Shown: in pieces, positions 1-8,624 of the stretch
How positions within the stretch are numbered: position 1 is the first letter of the stretch
Layout of the letters: every line of letters begins with the position of its first letter
DNA from: Rikenellaceae bacterium
GTDB taxonomy: Bacteria > Bacteroidota > Bacteroidia > Bacteroidales > Rikenellaceae
NCBI GenBank assembly: GCA_015059715.1
Contig: SUZV01000009.1
Location: forward strand, 42,922 to 106,921
Direction: 5' to 3'
DNA length: 64,000 nt
Program-made: the position numbers and the translations under genes
Notes under the pieces: model-generated
Seen by the model: the letters and a program-made list of their open reading frames with translations, nothing else
Databases searched by the model: none
Told to the model about the DNA's origin: nothing

Positions 1-1098
1 ATAGAAGAGTACATCATCCGAAGGTGTGAAGGTGATACAAGCATCAATAGGGGTCTTGTCCGTAACCTTAATCTCCACATTACCTGCCAACTTCTCTGGC
101 TCCTGAGTGGTGATGTATAGCTTCTCGTAGAAGCCCGTCCAGTACTTCTCAGGGTCGTAGCCATCTGGGTTGCTCTTAGCCTCCTCAATCCAACGCTTCC
201 AGTCGTACATAGGCATATAGTAGCCAGCAGACCAACCTGCAGGGTATGACCATATAGCATTCGATATGTAGTCGATAAACTCTGGGTCGTCCTCACCAAC
301 GCTTACGGTCTTTACCTCGCCATCGATATAAACAACCATCTCGTTAGGGTCGTCCATATAGCCATACTCACCTACGAGGAATACACCTGGCTCACCAGGG
401 ACCTTAGGGTCAGAGTATGCCGCACCATTCTCTACGACATTACCATCCTCGTCACGCTCGTAGCTGTGGTACTCGTCGTAGCGCACGGTCTTATCCTCGG
501 TAGTGAACTGCTGAGCGTTGTAGAGCAACATATCAAGCTCCATACCACCCTCAATCTTAGAGTAGTTGTACATAGGGAGTGACGATGTTGAGTAGCGCAA
601 AGCATTACCACGCGCCTTAACCTCCTCAGGCACTTGAATATGCACAGCAAAACCATCGAGCTTGCGCTCAACGACAGTCAACACATCGTCACCATAGCCT
701 ATTGTGCTAAACTCAGCACACTTAACCTCATCGTAGATGTTGTTATCTGACTCGCGGAAGGCAAAGTAGTACTTGTAAGATGTGTTAGGCTCAAGACCCT
801 GGAGCTTGATGGTGTTTGTCGACTCTACATCTACGCTCTCGATTGTAGCCTTCTCGCCTGCAACAAAGATTGCGGCTGCATCCAACGCCTCATCACGCTG
901 AATGTAGGCATACTCCTTGATGTTCTTAGTCTTTACGGTGATTGTTGCACCGTTAGGTGTAATGTCGCCTACGGTAACCTCCACCGTTGTACCTACGCCA
1001 TCCTTCTTATTATCGATGTCGTCATTGGTACACGCGCTTATTGCCAAGCCTGCTACAAGAGTTACAGCGGCAATTAAAAAGTGCTTAAAGTTTTTCAT
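1..1098 (-). CDS. FN3-like surface lipoprotein, cut off by the window start
   Basis: The ATG is at 1096-1098 and the frame stays open to base 1, so 366 residues are visible and the C-terminus lies outside. The protein starts MKNFKHFLIAAVTLVAGLAISACTN, a signal peptide with a lipobox ending in Cys, so it should be an SPII lipoprotein. Residues after about 35 have the pattern of a fibronectin-III-like domain, with a beta-rich stretch followed by a 'LQGLEPNTSYKYYFAF' turn, as in the lipoproteins at 34.2 and 35.8 kb. A -7 box lies at 1159-1166. No catalytic motif is visible. It is probably an outer-membrane-anchored binding or matrix protein; substrate unknown. Confidence 0.8.
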   Translation of the reverse strand, partial: MKNFKHFLIAAVTLVAGLAISACTNDDIDNKKDGVGTTVEVTVGDITPNGATITVKTKNIKEYAYIQRDEALDAAAIFVAGEKATIESVDVESTNTIKLQGLEPNTSYKYYFAFRESDNNIYDEVKCAEFSTIGYGDDVLTVVERKLDGFAVHIQVPEEVKARGNALRYSTSSLPMYNYSKIEGGMELDMLLYNAQQFTTEDKTVRYDEYHSYERDEDGNVVENGAAYSDPKVPGEPGVFLVGEYGYMDDPNEMVVYIDGEVKTVSVGEDDPEFIDYISNAIWSYPAGWSAGYYMPMYDWKRWIEEAKSNPDGYDPEKYWTGFYEKLYITTQEPEKLAGNVEIKVTDKTPIDACITFTPSDDVLFY

Positions 1099-1158
1099 AA
1101 AGTTAATAATTTAGTTTTTTGTTATGTGTCCTCTATTTACTACATATCTATTAACTCG

Positions 1159-1166
1159 CAAATGTA
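1159..1166 (-). promoter_or_regulatory. Bacteroidetes -7 box
   Basis: Read on the minus strand the bases are TACATTTG, matching TAnnTTTG. It lies about 60 bases before the ATG of the lipoprotein at 1098. No clear -33 box is seen. Confidence 0.45.
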
Positions 1167-1344
1167 ATAATAATTATTGAAATTCACGCACTTTAGTCGC
1201 ACTATTCTTGCATATCGTGCATTAATATTCCACATAAAAGATAGTATAAAACACCAACTTTTCACAATAATAATCGCCCCGACACACTATTTTGCCCCAA
1301 AAATTTATTCTTTGATGGTTATCTTTTTTCTATCTACAAAACAA

Positions 1345-1370
1345 GGGCCGACTCCAAGCGGAATCGGCCC
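1345..1370 (-). terminator. Intrinsic terminator of the GH13 gene
   Basis: A perfect 7-bp stem (GGGCCGA / TCGGCCC, 1345-1351 and 1364-1370) is followed on the minus strand by TTGTTTTG. It sits about 20 bases past the stop codon of the amylase-type gene. Confidence 0.75.
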
Positions 1371-1391
1371 AATATGCAGAGTAAGCAGGCA

Positions 1392-3908
1392 CTACTCGCG
1401 CACAAGCACGACATAATCACTTGCACCCAAAGTGAACGCCTCAGATGTTCCGAGCGAGCGTTTCTGGCCTGTCATAAGGTTGCTCCACTCACCAGGATTA
1501 GTAATGCTAACCTGAGTGGTAGCCTCCTCATTGCTAAAGTTGGCAACGACGATAACCCTATCCATCACTAACACCTTGCCACCCATATTGGCATCACCGA
1601 CCTGCCAAGTGTGTACCTTAACCTCGTCCTGACCATAGTACTCCTCGTTATCGGTACGCCAAGAGATAATCTTCGACATCGCATCGTAGAGGGCCCTACG
1701 GTCGGCATCCTCGAAGTAGTTCCAGCGCACAGGCTTACGTCCTGTACGGCCATTCTCCTCGATAGATACATCGTAACCAAGCTCGCCAAACTGCCACATC
1801 ATCTTCGGATAGGGCGTAAGGAAGTGGAAGGCGTAGATAGCCTGAAGACGCTTAGTAAGCACACCCCAAGGCTTAGCCCATGACTGTGCATACTTGACAG
1901 CATCGTAGGCGATACGCTCCTCGTCGTGAGTCTCGATATTATTTACGCGACCCTTCTTAAAGTCTGCAAAACTGCTACCCGTAAAGCCGAGTACCGACTG
2001 CTTGTAGCCACCACGCTGATTGTTATTCCAGCAGAGAGCTCCCACCGACTCGTAGAGCTCATTCTCCTCGCGCTGATCGCAGAAGTGCTCGAAGATAACG
2101 TAGGCATCCTCGTCAATTGAGCGGATAGTCTCGGCATAGTGCTTCAAAATAGCTATACGCTGAGTCGAGTAACCACCAGCATCGTAGTTGCCAGGGTTCT
2201 GCACAAAGCCCTTGGTGAGGTCAAAGCGGAAGCCATCGACGTTATACTCCTCCATCCAGTACTCCAAGACATCGTCGATATACGACACCGTATACTCGTA
2301 TGTGTGGTTAAAGTCGTGGAATACGCTCCAGTTGTGTGGCGCGTCGACATTGAAGAATGGATTGTCCGATGATGTCTTATTAGCACCGCCATCCCACCAC
2401 ATCTTAGCATAGGGGAACTGACCTGTAGCGTGGTTGAACACCACATCGAGGATAACGGCGATATCGCGCTTATGGCACTCGTCAATAAACCTCTTATATG
2501 CCTCCTCAGTACCATAGGCCTTGTCGGCAGCGAAGAAGAAGCATGGGTTATAGCCCCATGAGTCATTACCGTCGAACTCCTGGATAGGCATAAGCTCTAT
2601 CGCATTAACACCGAGAGTCTCAAGGTAGTCGAGCTTCGCCGTAACAGCATCTATAGAGCCAGCCTCGGTAAAGTCGCGGATAAGGAGCTCGTATATCGCC
2701 AGCGAGTTCTCCTCGGGGCGGTCATAACCCGTAGCTGTCCACTGATACTCCGTAGGGTTAAGCTCAAATACCGATACTATATCCGAGGTAAGCTTCGCAG
2801 GATACTCCTTAAGGTTAGGATATATCGAGGCATCTATCCACTTATCGTTCCAAGGGTCGAGAATCTTCTTAGCATAGGGGTCACCAACTCTCGTTGAGCC
2901 ATCTACAAGGTACTGATAGCCATACTCTACACCCTCCTCAAGGCCCGATATGGTAATCCAGAAATAGTTACCGTCGCGCTTCATCATAGCCCTATTCGAA
3001 GGAATGTAGTCGTTGAAGTCACCCAGAAGAATCACCGACTCCTTACCCGGAGCAAAGAGCACGAAAGTAGCCTCGTTGCCATTAATCGTTACACCATTAT
3101 AGGCATCAGCTGGACGTGTAGCTAGCTCCGTTTCGCCCAATACAGCAACGTTGATGCTCTCCTCGACAGTGGCCACGCCATCTGTTGCTACCGCCTTAAA
3201 ACATACATCCATAGCCTCCGATGGGGTGAACTCATAGGCGAGCGTTGCACCACCAGTCTCGGCCACAGCCTCATCGTTCATAAAGAGCTTAACATTGGTA
3301 GCCGCCTGCTGCTGTACCTGCACGTTGCAGGTCTGGCCCACCTTGAGGATGTCGCCATTGGCAGGGGTGAGGAACTTAACAGACATACCCTCGGTAGCCA
3401 ACTCAATGAAGATGTCGGCACCATTGTCCTTGACCTCGATAGTGTTATCTGCCGAGCGGAATACAAAGGCAAGGTGCGTGATAGTCTCACCCTCCTCGAC
3501 GCTATACCAAGCACGAGGACCACCCTTGATGACGTAGTGCCAGATGTTGCCACCCTGCGATTCGAGCTTACACTCTGGGATGTTGTTACCCCAGTCGGCC
3601 AAGACATGCTTCCAGTCGCCCGTAGAGGAGCTGTCGGTAGTCAAGACACCTGTGTGAGCATATAGCTCTCCGGTGAAGCCATCGGCGGCTGTACCTGCGG
3701 TATTGAGGATTATGGTGATATCCTCGGTCATCGACTCGGTGATAAAGGCCGGGTCGGTAGAGATAAGTGGCAACTCCGAAGGCTCGGGTTCGGGCTTTGG
3801 AGGTGCTGGGGGGTTGTCGTTTGGGGGTAATACGACACCTGCATCGTCGCTACATCCCACCATTACGATAGCCAGGATGGCCATCAACAGAAAACGAAGC
3901 TTTTTCAT
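1392..3908 (-). CDS. GH13 alpha-amylase/pullulanase-type lipoprotein
   Basis: An 838-residue glycoside hydrolase likely to cut alpha-glucans (starch, glycogen or pullulan) at the cell surface. I start it at the ATG giving MKKLRFLLMAILAIVMVGCS, an SPII signal with Cys19; an upstream in-frame start would add 11 residues before the signal. N-terminal beta domains (a CBM48/isoamylase-like domain at about 260-350 with 'GDFNDY') precede the GH13 barrel. Barrel motifs in order: 'DVVFNH' near 487, 'GFRFD' near 558 (nucleophile Asp), 'VIFEHF' near 603 (acid/base Glu) and 'THDEER' near 659. A small beta domain closes the protein. It stands alone, without susC/susD neighbours here, and has its own promoter and terminator. 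Exact specificity cannot be read from sequence. Confidence 0.88.
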   Translation of the reverse strand: MKKLRFLLMAILAIVMVGCSDDAGVVLPPNDNPPAPPKPEPEPSELPLISTDPAFITESMTEDITIILNTAGTAADGFTGELYAHTGVLTTDSSSTGDWKHVLADWGNNIPECKLESQGGNIWHYVIKGGPRAWYSVEEGETITHLAFVFRSADNTIEVKDNGADIFIELATEGMSVKFLTPANGDILKVGQTCNVQVQQQAATNVKLFMNDEAVAETGGATLAYEFTPSEAMDVCFKAVATDGVATVEESINVAVLGETELATRPADAYNGVTINGNEATFVLFAPGKESVILLGDFNDYIPSNRAMMKRDGNYFWITISGLEEGVEYGYQYLVDGSTRVGDPYAKKILDPWNDKWIDASIYPNLKEYPAKLTSDIVSVFELNPTEYQWTATGYDRPEENSLAIYELLIRDFTEAGSIDAVTAKLDYLETLGVNAIELMPIQEFDGNDSWGYNPCFFFAADKAYGTEEAYKRFIDECHKRDIAVILDVVFNHATGQFPYAKMWWDGGANKTSSDNPFFNVDAPHNWSVFHDFNHTYEYTVSYIDDVLEYWMEEYNVDGFRFDLTKGFVQNPGNYDAGGYSTQRIAILKHYAETIRSIDEDAYVIFEHFCDQREENELYESVGALCWNNNQRGGYKQSVLGFTGSSFADFKKGRVNNIETHDEERIAYDAVKYAQSWAKPWGVLTKRLQAIYAFHFLTPYPKMMWQFGELGYDVSIEENGRTGRKPVRWNYFEDADRRALYDAMSKIISWRTDNEEYYGQDEVKVHTWQVGDANMGGKVLVMDRVIVVANFSNEEATTQVSITNPGEWSNLMTGQKRSLGTSEAFTLGASDYVVLVRE

Positions 3909-3997
3909 ATGTGTTTGTGTTAAAATTGTTTGTGCATCCATCTATATTTGCAGCTACGACTACAAAAATAGGCTCTAAGCAGAGATACTTTGCTCGG

Positions 3998-4005
3998 CAA
4001 AGTTA
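3998..4005 (-). promoter_or_regulatory. -7 box of the GH13 gene
   Basis: On the minus strand the bases are TAACTTTG, matching TAnnTTTG, about 90 bases before the chosen ATG at 3908. Confidence 0.45.
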
Positions 4006-4089
4006 CAGAAAATTATCGACAATAAAAGGAGGCGGTTTAATAAAAAGATGTAGTTTTAGTCCTGCTAAGCCCGAAAAAACGCAGCTTAC

Positions 4090-4494
4090 TTATTGGATAA
4101 GGTACTCCTGAAGCTTTACACGCCACTCCTCGGGCATAGGTACAGTCTGCTGAAGCTCGAAATCGAAGGCCACCATCACCGAGCTACTCTCCGTAAGACA
4201 CCTATCGCCAGAGAGTATACGCTGGTGCAGCGTCATGCTCTTGTTGCCTATGCGCGACACATCGGTAACAACCACTATATCATCTACAAGGCGCACCTGA
4301 CCAAGGTAGTCGGTGTGTGTCGATGCGGTGATTATGCGCAGCTTATCGAACACTCCCGTGATACCCAAGACCTGAGTGTAGAAGTCGGTCTTGCCCATGT
4401 CGAAGTAACTCTGCTGCCATATATTGTTGACGTGCATAAACGAATCTACATCCGAGAAACGCTTCTGCACAGGGGTTATCAGTTGCTTTGCCAT
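4090..4494 (-). CDS. Acyl-CoA thioesterase, hotdog fold (4-HBT/YbgC type)
   Basis: A 134-residue single hotdog-domain protein expected to hydrolyse acyl-CoA thioesters in the cytoplasm. The N-terminal segment 'RFSDVDSFMHVNNIWQQSYFD' follows the family pattern around the active-site Asp and the HxNN helix start. Length is normal for YbgC/FadM-like enzymes. It is the last gene of a minus-strand run tdk, sua5, thioesterase; only five bases separate it from the sua5 stop codon, so the three are probably co-transcribed. Substrate chain length is not predictable. Confidence 0.85.
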   Translation of the reverse strand: MAKQLITPVQKRFSDVDSFMHVNNIWQQSYFDMGKTDFYTQVLGITGVFDKLRIITASTHTDYLGQVRLVDDIVVVTDVSRIGNKSMTLHQRILSGDRCLTESSSVMVAFDFELQQTVPMPEEWRVKLQEYLIQ

Positions 4495-4499
4495 ACGCT

Positions 4500-5063
4500 T
4501 TACTCTCTAATAATCTTCACCTCATTACCCTCGCCAAATGCTATTATCGAGCTTGGCTTAAATGTTGGCTTACCCTCGAAACGTGGGTTTACAACATAGT
4601 CCACACCCTCGATAATTGCGCGCTCGACCTCCTTAAGACGCTTAGCTGCTGCCTCGCCCGATATATTTGCCGATGTCGAGACTATCGGACGGCCAAACTT
4701 ACGCAGCAGAGCCTGACAGAAGTCGTGACGCGGAACGCGCACACCTAACGTCCCCTCCTCGGGAATAAGACTCGGCGCGAGCCCCACAGCTCCAGGAAGG
4801 ATGGCCGTAAGAGGTTTATCCGAGAGCTCCATAACCTCAAAAGCTATGCCTGGCGCACGATTTACGTAGCGCACAATCATATCGGCATCGCGACATAGAC
4901 ACAACATCGCTCGCTTATCGTTACTCTGCTTGAGCGCGTAGATGCGCTGCACAGCCTCCTCGTTTGTGGCATCACACCCTATGCCCCATACCGTATCTGT
5001 GGGATATAGTATCACTCCTCCTGCTCGAAGGACCTCAACACACTGTTCTACAGCTTTTTGCAT
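4500..5063 (-). CDS. tsaC: L-threonylcarbamoyladenylate synthase (Sua5/YrdC/TsaC)
   Basis: A 187-residue YrdC-domain protein that makes threonylcarbamoyl-AMP from Thr, bicarbonate and ATP, the first step of t6A37 formation in ANN-decoding tRNAs. The motifs 'GVILYPTDTVWGIGCDA', 'KRAMLCLC', 'LGVRVPRH' and 'IVSTSANISG' are all in family positions. The ATG at 5063 is chosen; a TTG nine bases upstream is also in frame. It lacks the C-terminal Sua5 extension, so it is the short TsaC type. It lies eleven bases downstream of the tdk stop codon. Confidence 0.92.
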   Translation of the reverse strand: MQKAVEQCVEVLRAGGVILYPTDTVWGIGCDATNEEAVQRIYALKQSNDKRAMLCLCRDADMIVRYVNRAPGIAFEVMELSDKPLTAILPGAVGLAPSLIPEEGTLGVRVPRHDFCQALLRKFGRPIVSTSANISGEAAAKRLKEVERAIIEGVDYVVNPRFEGKPTFKPSSIIAFGEGNEVKIIRE

Positions 5064-5074
5064 AACTTGCAACT

Positions 5075-5644
5075 CTATTTTTTGTTCATCAACTCGTTAA
5101 AGCAGTGACGACATATTGGCTGGTATGTGTCGTGTGCGCCCAAGAGCACCTGCTTATCGTCAGCGGTGAGGCGGTGCGAGTGGTTCGCCAAATCGCCACA
5201 ACGAACACATATAGCGTGTACCTTGGTGACATACTCTGCCGTAGCCATAAGCGCAGGCATAGGTCCAAACGGAACACCCATATAGTCCATGTCGAGGCCC
5301 GCGACGATAACACGTATGCCACTATCGGCGAGCTTACGACACACCTCGACTATGCCATCGTCGAAGAATTGCGCCTCGTCGATACCCACAACATCGACAT
5401 CCGATGTCATCAAAAGGATATTCTGTGCCGACTCTACGGGTGTAGAGAGTATCGCATTCGAGTCGTGCGACACCACCTCATCTTCGGAGTAGCGCACATC
5501 TATTTTAGGCTTAAAAATCTCGACTTTGAGGTTTGCAAACTGCGCACGCTTCATACGGCGTATAAGCTCTTCTGTCTTACCCGAGAACATCGAGCCACAG
5601 ACAACCTCAATCCACCCCTTGTGTTTGTTATTCTCTAAAAACAT
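5075..5644 (-). CDS. tdk: Thymidine kinase, type II
   Basis: A 189-residue cytosolic thymidine kinase of the pyrimidine salvage pathway. It shows the P-loop '[14 protein letters not shown]' near residues 17-30, the '[12 protein letters not shown]' Walker B/catalytic Glu segment, and the zinc-binding cysteines 'CVRCGDLA' and 'CRHCFNEL'. Length and motif order are those of bacterial type II TK. It begins the tdk-tsaC-thioesterase run; upstream lies a repeat-rich intergenic stretch of about 470 bases. Confidence 0.95.
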   Translation of the reverse strand: MFLENNKHKGWIEVVCGSMFSGKTEELIRRMKRAQFANLKVEIFKPKIDVRYSEDEVVSHDSNAILSTPVESAQNILLMTSDVDVVGIDEAQFFDDGIVEVCRKLADSGIRVIVAGLDMDYMGVPFGPMPALMATAEYVTKVHAICVRCGDLANHSHRLTADDKQVLLGAHDTYQPICRHCFNELMNKK

Positions 5645-5865
5645 ATCTTATTTGTTTACTATATCGTTACGTTTGGCAATTATACTCTATTTACGGCTCA
5701 GGCGTAAAAGGACGCTACACTTAAGAGGAAAAACGCTCCCCTTAAAAAGGACCTTTAGGCCCTGCCCTCATAGCACCCTAAGGAGCTTTAGCTCCGCCCT
5801 CTTAGGCCCTTAGGCCTCCAGAGCCAGATGCCGCAGATGATGCCTTATCACTGCAAAGACCCCAT
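5645..5865. other. Intergenic stretch with short palindromes and a partial repeat end
   Basis: No gene is supported. Between 5700 and 5820 are short palindromes, for example GGAGC-TTTA-GCTCC at 5782-5795 and AGGCCCTTAGGCCT near 5804-5817. Bases 5823-5859 repeat the right-hand end of the palindromic element described next (agatgccgcagatgatgcc, then ttatcactgcaaaga), without a left arm. Confidence 0.5.
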
Positions 5866-5989
5866 TTTGTTGTTAGAAGGGTTGCATATTTGGAGATTTG
5901 TCGCAGGCTGAAAAAGCGGAGCATACTTGACGTATGTGAGCATTTTTCAGACAAGCAAAGCTTCGAAGATGCACCCTTATCACTACAAA
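5866..5989. repeat. Palindromic repeat element, copy B
   Basis: A ~124-bp imperfect palindrome. Outer arms 5866-5880 and 5974-5989 pair. Middle arms pair GGGTTGCATATTTGG with the complement of GAAGATGCACCC. The inner stem is CTGAAAAAGCGGAGCATAC (5908-5926) with GTATGTGAGCATTTTTCAG (5932-5950). Other copies differ in the arms but keep pairing. Confidence 0.75.
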
Positions 5990-6112
5990 TTTGTTGTTAG
6001 AAGGCATTAGATGTGGTAGCTGGTCGCAGAGGGCAAAAGCGGAGTTTACTCAAGGTAAATGAGCATTTTGCACTCAAGCCAGATGCCGCAGATGATGCCT
6101 TATCACAACAAA
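5989..6112. repeat. Palindromic repeat element, copy C
   Basis: Directly abuts copy B and ends one base before the murA stop codon at 6113. Outer and middle arms are AAGGCATTAGATGTGGTAGC (6001-6020) against CAGATGCCGCAGATGATGCC (6080-6099). The inner stem GCAAAAGCGGAGTTTAC (6033-6049) pairs with GTAAATGAGCATTTTGC (6055-6071), with TTTAC/GTAAA replacing the CATAC/GTATG of copies B and D. Confidence 0.75.
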
Positions 6113-7423
6113 TTACTCGTCGAGACGCATTATCTTCGCCCCCAACGCATTAAGTCGTCCATCAATATCGCGATAGCCACGATCTATCTGCTCGATATTC
6201 TGTATTGTACTCGTACCCTCGGCACTCATCGCAGCGATGAGCAGTGCCACACCTGCGCGTATATCAGGCGAGGTCATATTAGCTGCACGGAGGGGTAGAC
6301 GGTGGTCAAGGCCTATGACCGTAGCACGATGGGGGTCACAGAGGATAATCTGCGCTCCCATATCGATAAGCTTATCGACAAAGAAGAGCCTACTCTCAAA
6401 CATCTTCTGGTGGATGAGTACCGAGCCCTTTGCCTGCGTAGCCACAACAAGGAAGATGGAGAGCAGGTCGGGCGTAAGTCCTGGCCAGGGGGCATCGGCA
6501 ATGGTCATAATAGAGCCATCTATAAAGCTCTCGATACTATAGTTCTCCTGCGTAGGGATATAGATGTCGTCACCACGCTGCTCGAAACGTATGCCCATAC
6601 GCGCAAACTGCTGGGGTATAATGCCGAGGTTATCATACGACACGTTCTTTATTGTGAGCTCGGAGCGTGTCATAGCCGCCATACCTATAAAGCTACCCAC
6701 CTCAATCATATCGGGGAGCATAGTGTGCTCAGTGCCCCCGAGCGACTCGACACCATCGATGGTGAGGAGGTTAGAGGCTATGCCCGAAATCTTAGCACCC
6801 ATACGGTTCAGCATCTTGCATAACTGCTGAAGGTATGGCTCACAGGCGGCATTGTATATCGTGGTGCGTCCCTGCGCAAGCACCGCAGCCATCACTATAT
6901 TTGCTGTGCCCGTCACCGAGGCCTCGTCGAGGAGCATATATGCACCTTTCAGACGTTTGGCCTCGACAGTATAGAACTCATCGCTAATGTCGAAGTTGAA
7001 GTCTGCGCCGAGCTTCTGGAAGCCGAGGAAGTGGGTATCCAAGCGTCGACGACCAATCTTATCGCCACCAGGCTTGGGCATATATCCTACGCCAAAGCGC
7101 GTGAGCAGTGGACCTATCATCATCACCGAGCCACGCAGACGACGACAACGCTTATGGTAGTCGGCAGTACGCAGATAGTCGAGGTCGATATTATCGGCCT
7201 GAAGAGCGAAGTCGTCGTCGGAGAGTCGCTCAACCTTAACACCCATCCTCTTCATTAGCTCAAGGAGCTGCATAACATCTGCGATAATAGGCACATTATG
7301 CAACACTACACGCTCCGAGGTGAGCAACGTAGCGCATATAATCTGTAGAGCCTCGTTCTTAGCACCCTGAGGTACAATCTCACCATTAAGGCGGTGGCCA
7401 CCCTCAACAATAAACTTTGCCAT
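6113..7423 (-). CDS. murA: UDP-N-acetylglucosamine 1-carboxyvinyltransferase (MurA)
   Basis: A 436-residue cytoplasmic enzyme that transfers enolpyruvyl from PEP to UDP-GlcNAc, the first committed step of peptidoglycan synthesis. The ATG giving MAKFIVEGGHRLNGEIVPQG is chosen because it matches the family N-terminus; an in-frame upstream start would add 30 atypical residues. 'GAKNEAL' (PEP/UDP-GlcNAc binding) and 'GPLLTRFG' are present. In the mobile loop the usual PGGCxIG is PGGDKIG, placing Asp at about residue 121 where E. coli has Cys115. That substitution is known to make MurA insensitive to fosfomycin. Its stop codon lies immediately next to a palindromic repeat. Confidence 0.95.
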   Translation of the reverse strand: MAKFIVEGGHRLNGEIVPQGAKNEALQIICATLLTSERVVLHNVPIIADVMQLLELMKRMGVKVERLSDDDFALQADNIDLDYLRTADYHKRCRRLRGSVMMIGPLLTRFGVGYMPKPGGDKIGRRRLDTHFLGFQKLGADFNFDISDEFYTVEAKRLKGAYMLLDEASVTGTANIVMAAVLAQGRTTIYNAACEPYLQQLCKMLNRMGAKISGIASNLLTIDGVESLGGTEHTMLPDMIEVGSFIGMAAMTRSELTIKNVSYDNLGIIPQQFARMGIRFEQRGDDIYIPTQENYSIESFIDGSIMTIADAPWPGLTPDLLSIFLVVATQAKGSVLIHQKMFESRLFFVDKLIDMGAQIILCDPHRATVIGLDHRLPLRAANMTSPDIRAGVALLIAAMSAEGTSTIQNIEQIDRGYRDIDGRLNALGAKIMRLDE

Positions 7424-7771
7424 AGTTATATCTTTTTGTGGTAAGGCCCCAACAACACCAAGACCCCACCCTTTAAACTCCTCCCACAGCGGGAGTATCA
7501 TTATAATGCCCAAAGGTACTAATTTTTCAACGATAACTACAAATTATCGCCACATAAGTTTTCAACATTTAAATATCTCTACCCATTTTGACCACTCTAC
7601 CTTTCATTTAGTATTATAGCCGATTGGTTGATTTTTATTGAAAAAATACTCTTTTTAGACCTTTATTGTATTCTATAGGTCGATTTGCATTTTGATTTAC
7701 CAATACAATTTTGTTACTTTGCACCGAGGATACTCCTCATACGACAAAACCAAAATAACAGACATCTTACT
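7424..7771. other. Divergent intergenic region between murA and the AraC gene
   Basis: About 350 bases with no supported gene. A short CTCCC-acagc-GGGAG hairpin lies near 7481-7495 upstream of murA. The right half is AT-rich and holds the AraC-gene promoter. The stretch 7424-7513 is open in the murA frame but is not conserved-looking coding sequence. Confidence 0.5.
7691..7721 (+). promoter_or_regulatory. Promoter of the AraC-type gene
   Basis: TTTG at 7691-7694, 19 bases, then TTACTTTG at 7714-7721, one mismatch from the Bacteroidetes TAnnTTTG box. It gives a leader of about 45 bases before the ATG at 7772. Confidence 0.55.
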
Positions 7772-8623
7772 ATGAAACGATTTTTTAGTCACATCGACAT
7801 TGACCGAATACCATCGGACATCGTCACCATTGATGACGACCTTAAGCTATTTACCATAGACAATAGCACCCAGAACGAGCCACGCAAGCTCACACACGCC
7901 GTTATAGTGATATGCACAAGCGGGCACTGCCGACTCAAGATAAATCTTACGGAGTATGAGGTAGAGAGCCCACAGCTTATAACCCTTATGCCTGGCCAGA
8001 TTATCGAGCCTATGGGCCATAGCCACAACATCAATGGCTACGCCATATCACTCTCAAAACGCTTTATCGATATGCTTAACCTACCAGGCTGGCAACGCCA
8101 ATATATGGTCATGTACAACAACCCTGTGGTAAACATCGATAGCGACAAGCTCGCAGCCATACACTTCTTCTACGCCATACTATATCGTGCTGCCGAGAAC
8201 ACGGCAAACCCCTTCCGCCTACAGGTTATCGAGAACCTGATACGTGTATTCTACTACGGAGGAGTCTCAAGCCTCAACAACGAGAAGCATTGCGAACATG
8301 TCTACAAAAATAGTGTAGTGGAGCGGTTTTTTGAGTTAGTGCAGGAGCACTACCGCGACGAGCGACTTATAGGCTTCTACGCCGATAAGCTGTGCATAAC
8401 ACCTAAGTATCTGTCGAAGTTGGTCAAGGAGCATACGGGACGCTCGGCAGGCGAGTGGATTGAGAGCCACGTGATACTCGAAGCACGCGCCCTACTACAA
8501 TCGTCGGATATGACGATACAGCAGGTGGCCACATCGCTTAACTTCCCAAATCAATCCTTCTTCGGCAAGTATTTCAAGCGTGCCACAGGCCTCTCGCCCA
8601 AGCAGTATCGCCAATCGAAGTAG
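7772..8623 (+). CDS. AraC/XylS family transcriptional regulator
   Basis: A 283-residue DNA-binding regulator. I start at the ATG giving MKRFFSHIDIDRIPSD; 29 further in-frame codons upstream overlap the promoter. The N-terminal half (to about residue 170) looks like a cupin-type sensor domain. The C-terminal ~100 residues carry the two helix-turn-helix motifs, ending 'TIQQVATSLNFPNQSFFGKYFKRATGLSPKQYR', the AraC signature. Ligand and targets are unknown. It is transcribed alone and converges with ung, one base apart, so the adjacent gene is not an obvious target. Confidence 0.88.
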   Translation: MKRFFSHIDIDRIPSDIVTIDDDLKLFTIDNSTQNEPRKLTHAVIVICTSGHCRLKINLTEYEVESPQLITLMPGQIIEPMGHSHNINGYAISLSKRFIDMLNLPGWQRQYMVMYNNPVVNIDSDKLAAIHFFYAILYRAAENTANPFRLQVIENLIRVFYYGGVSSLNNEKHCEHVYKNSVVERFFELVQEHYRDERLIGFYADKLCITPKYLSKLVKEHTGRSAGEWIESHVILEARALLQSSDMTIQQVATSLNFPNQSFFGKYFKRATGLSPKQYRQSK

Positions 8624-8624
8624 G

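Noticed and set aside
1392..3908. Complete starch utilisation (sus) locus
   Set aside because: No susC/susD pair is adjacent to the GH13 lipoprotein, and the putative starch-binding lipoprotein is 34 kb away.
7424..7513. 30-residue N-terminal extension of MurA
   Set aside because: The extension does not fit the MurA family, whereas MAKFIVEGGHRL at 7423 does.
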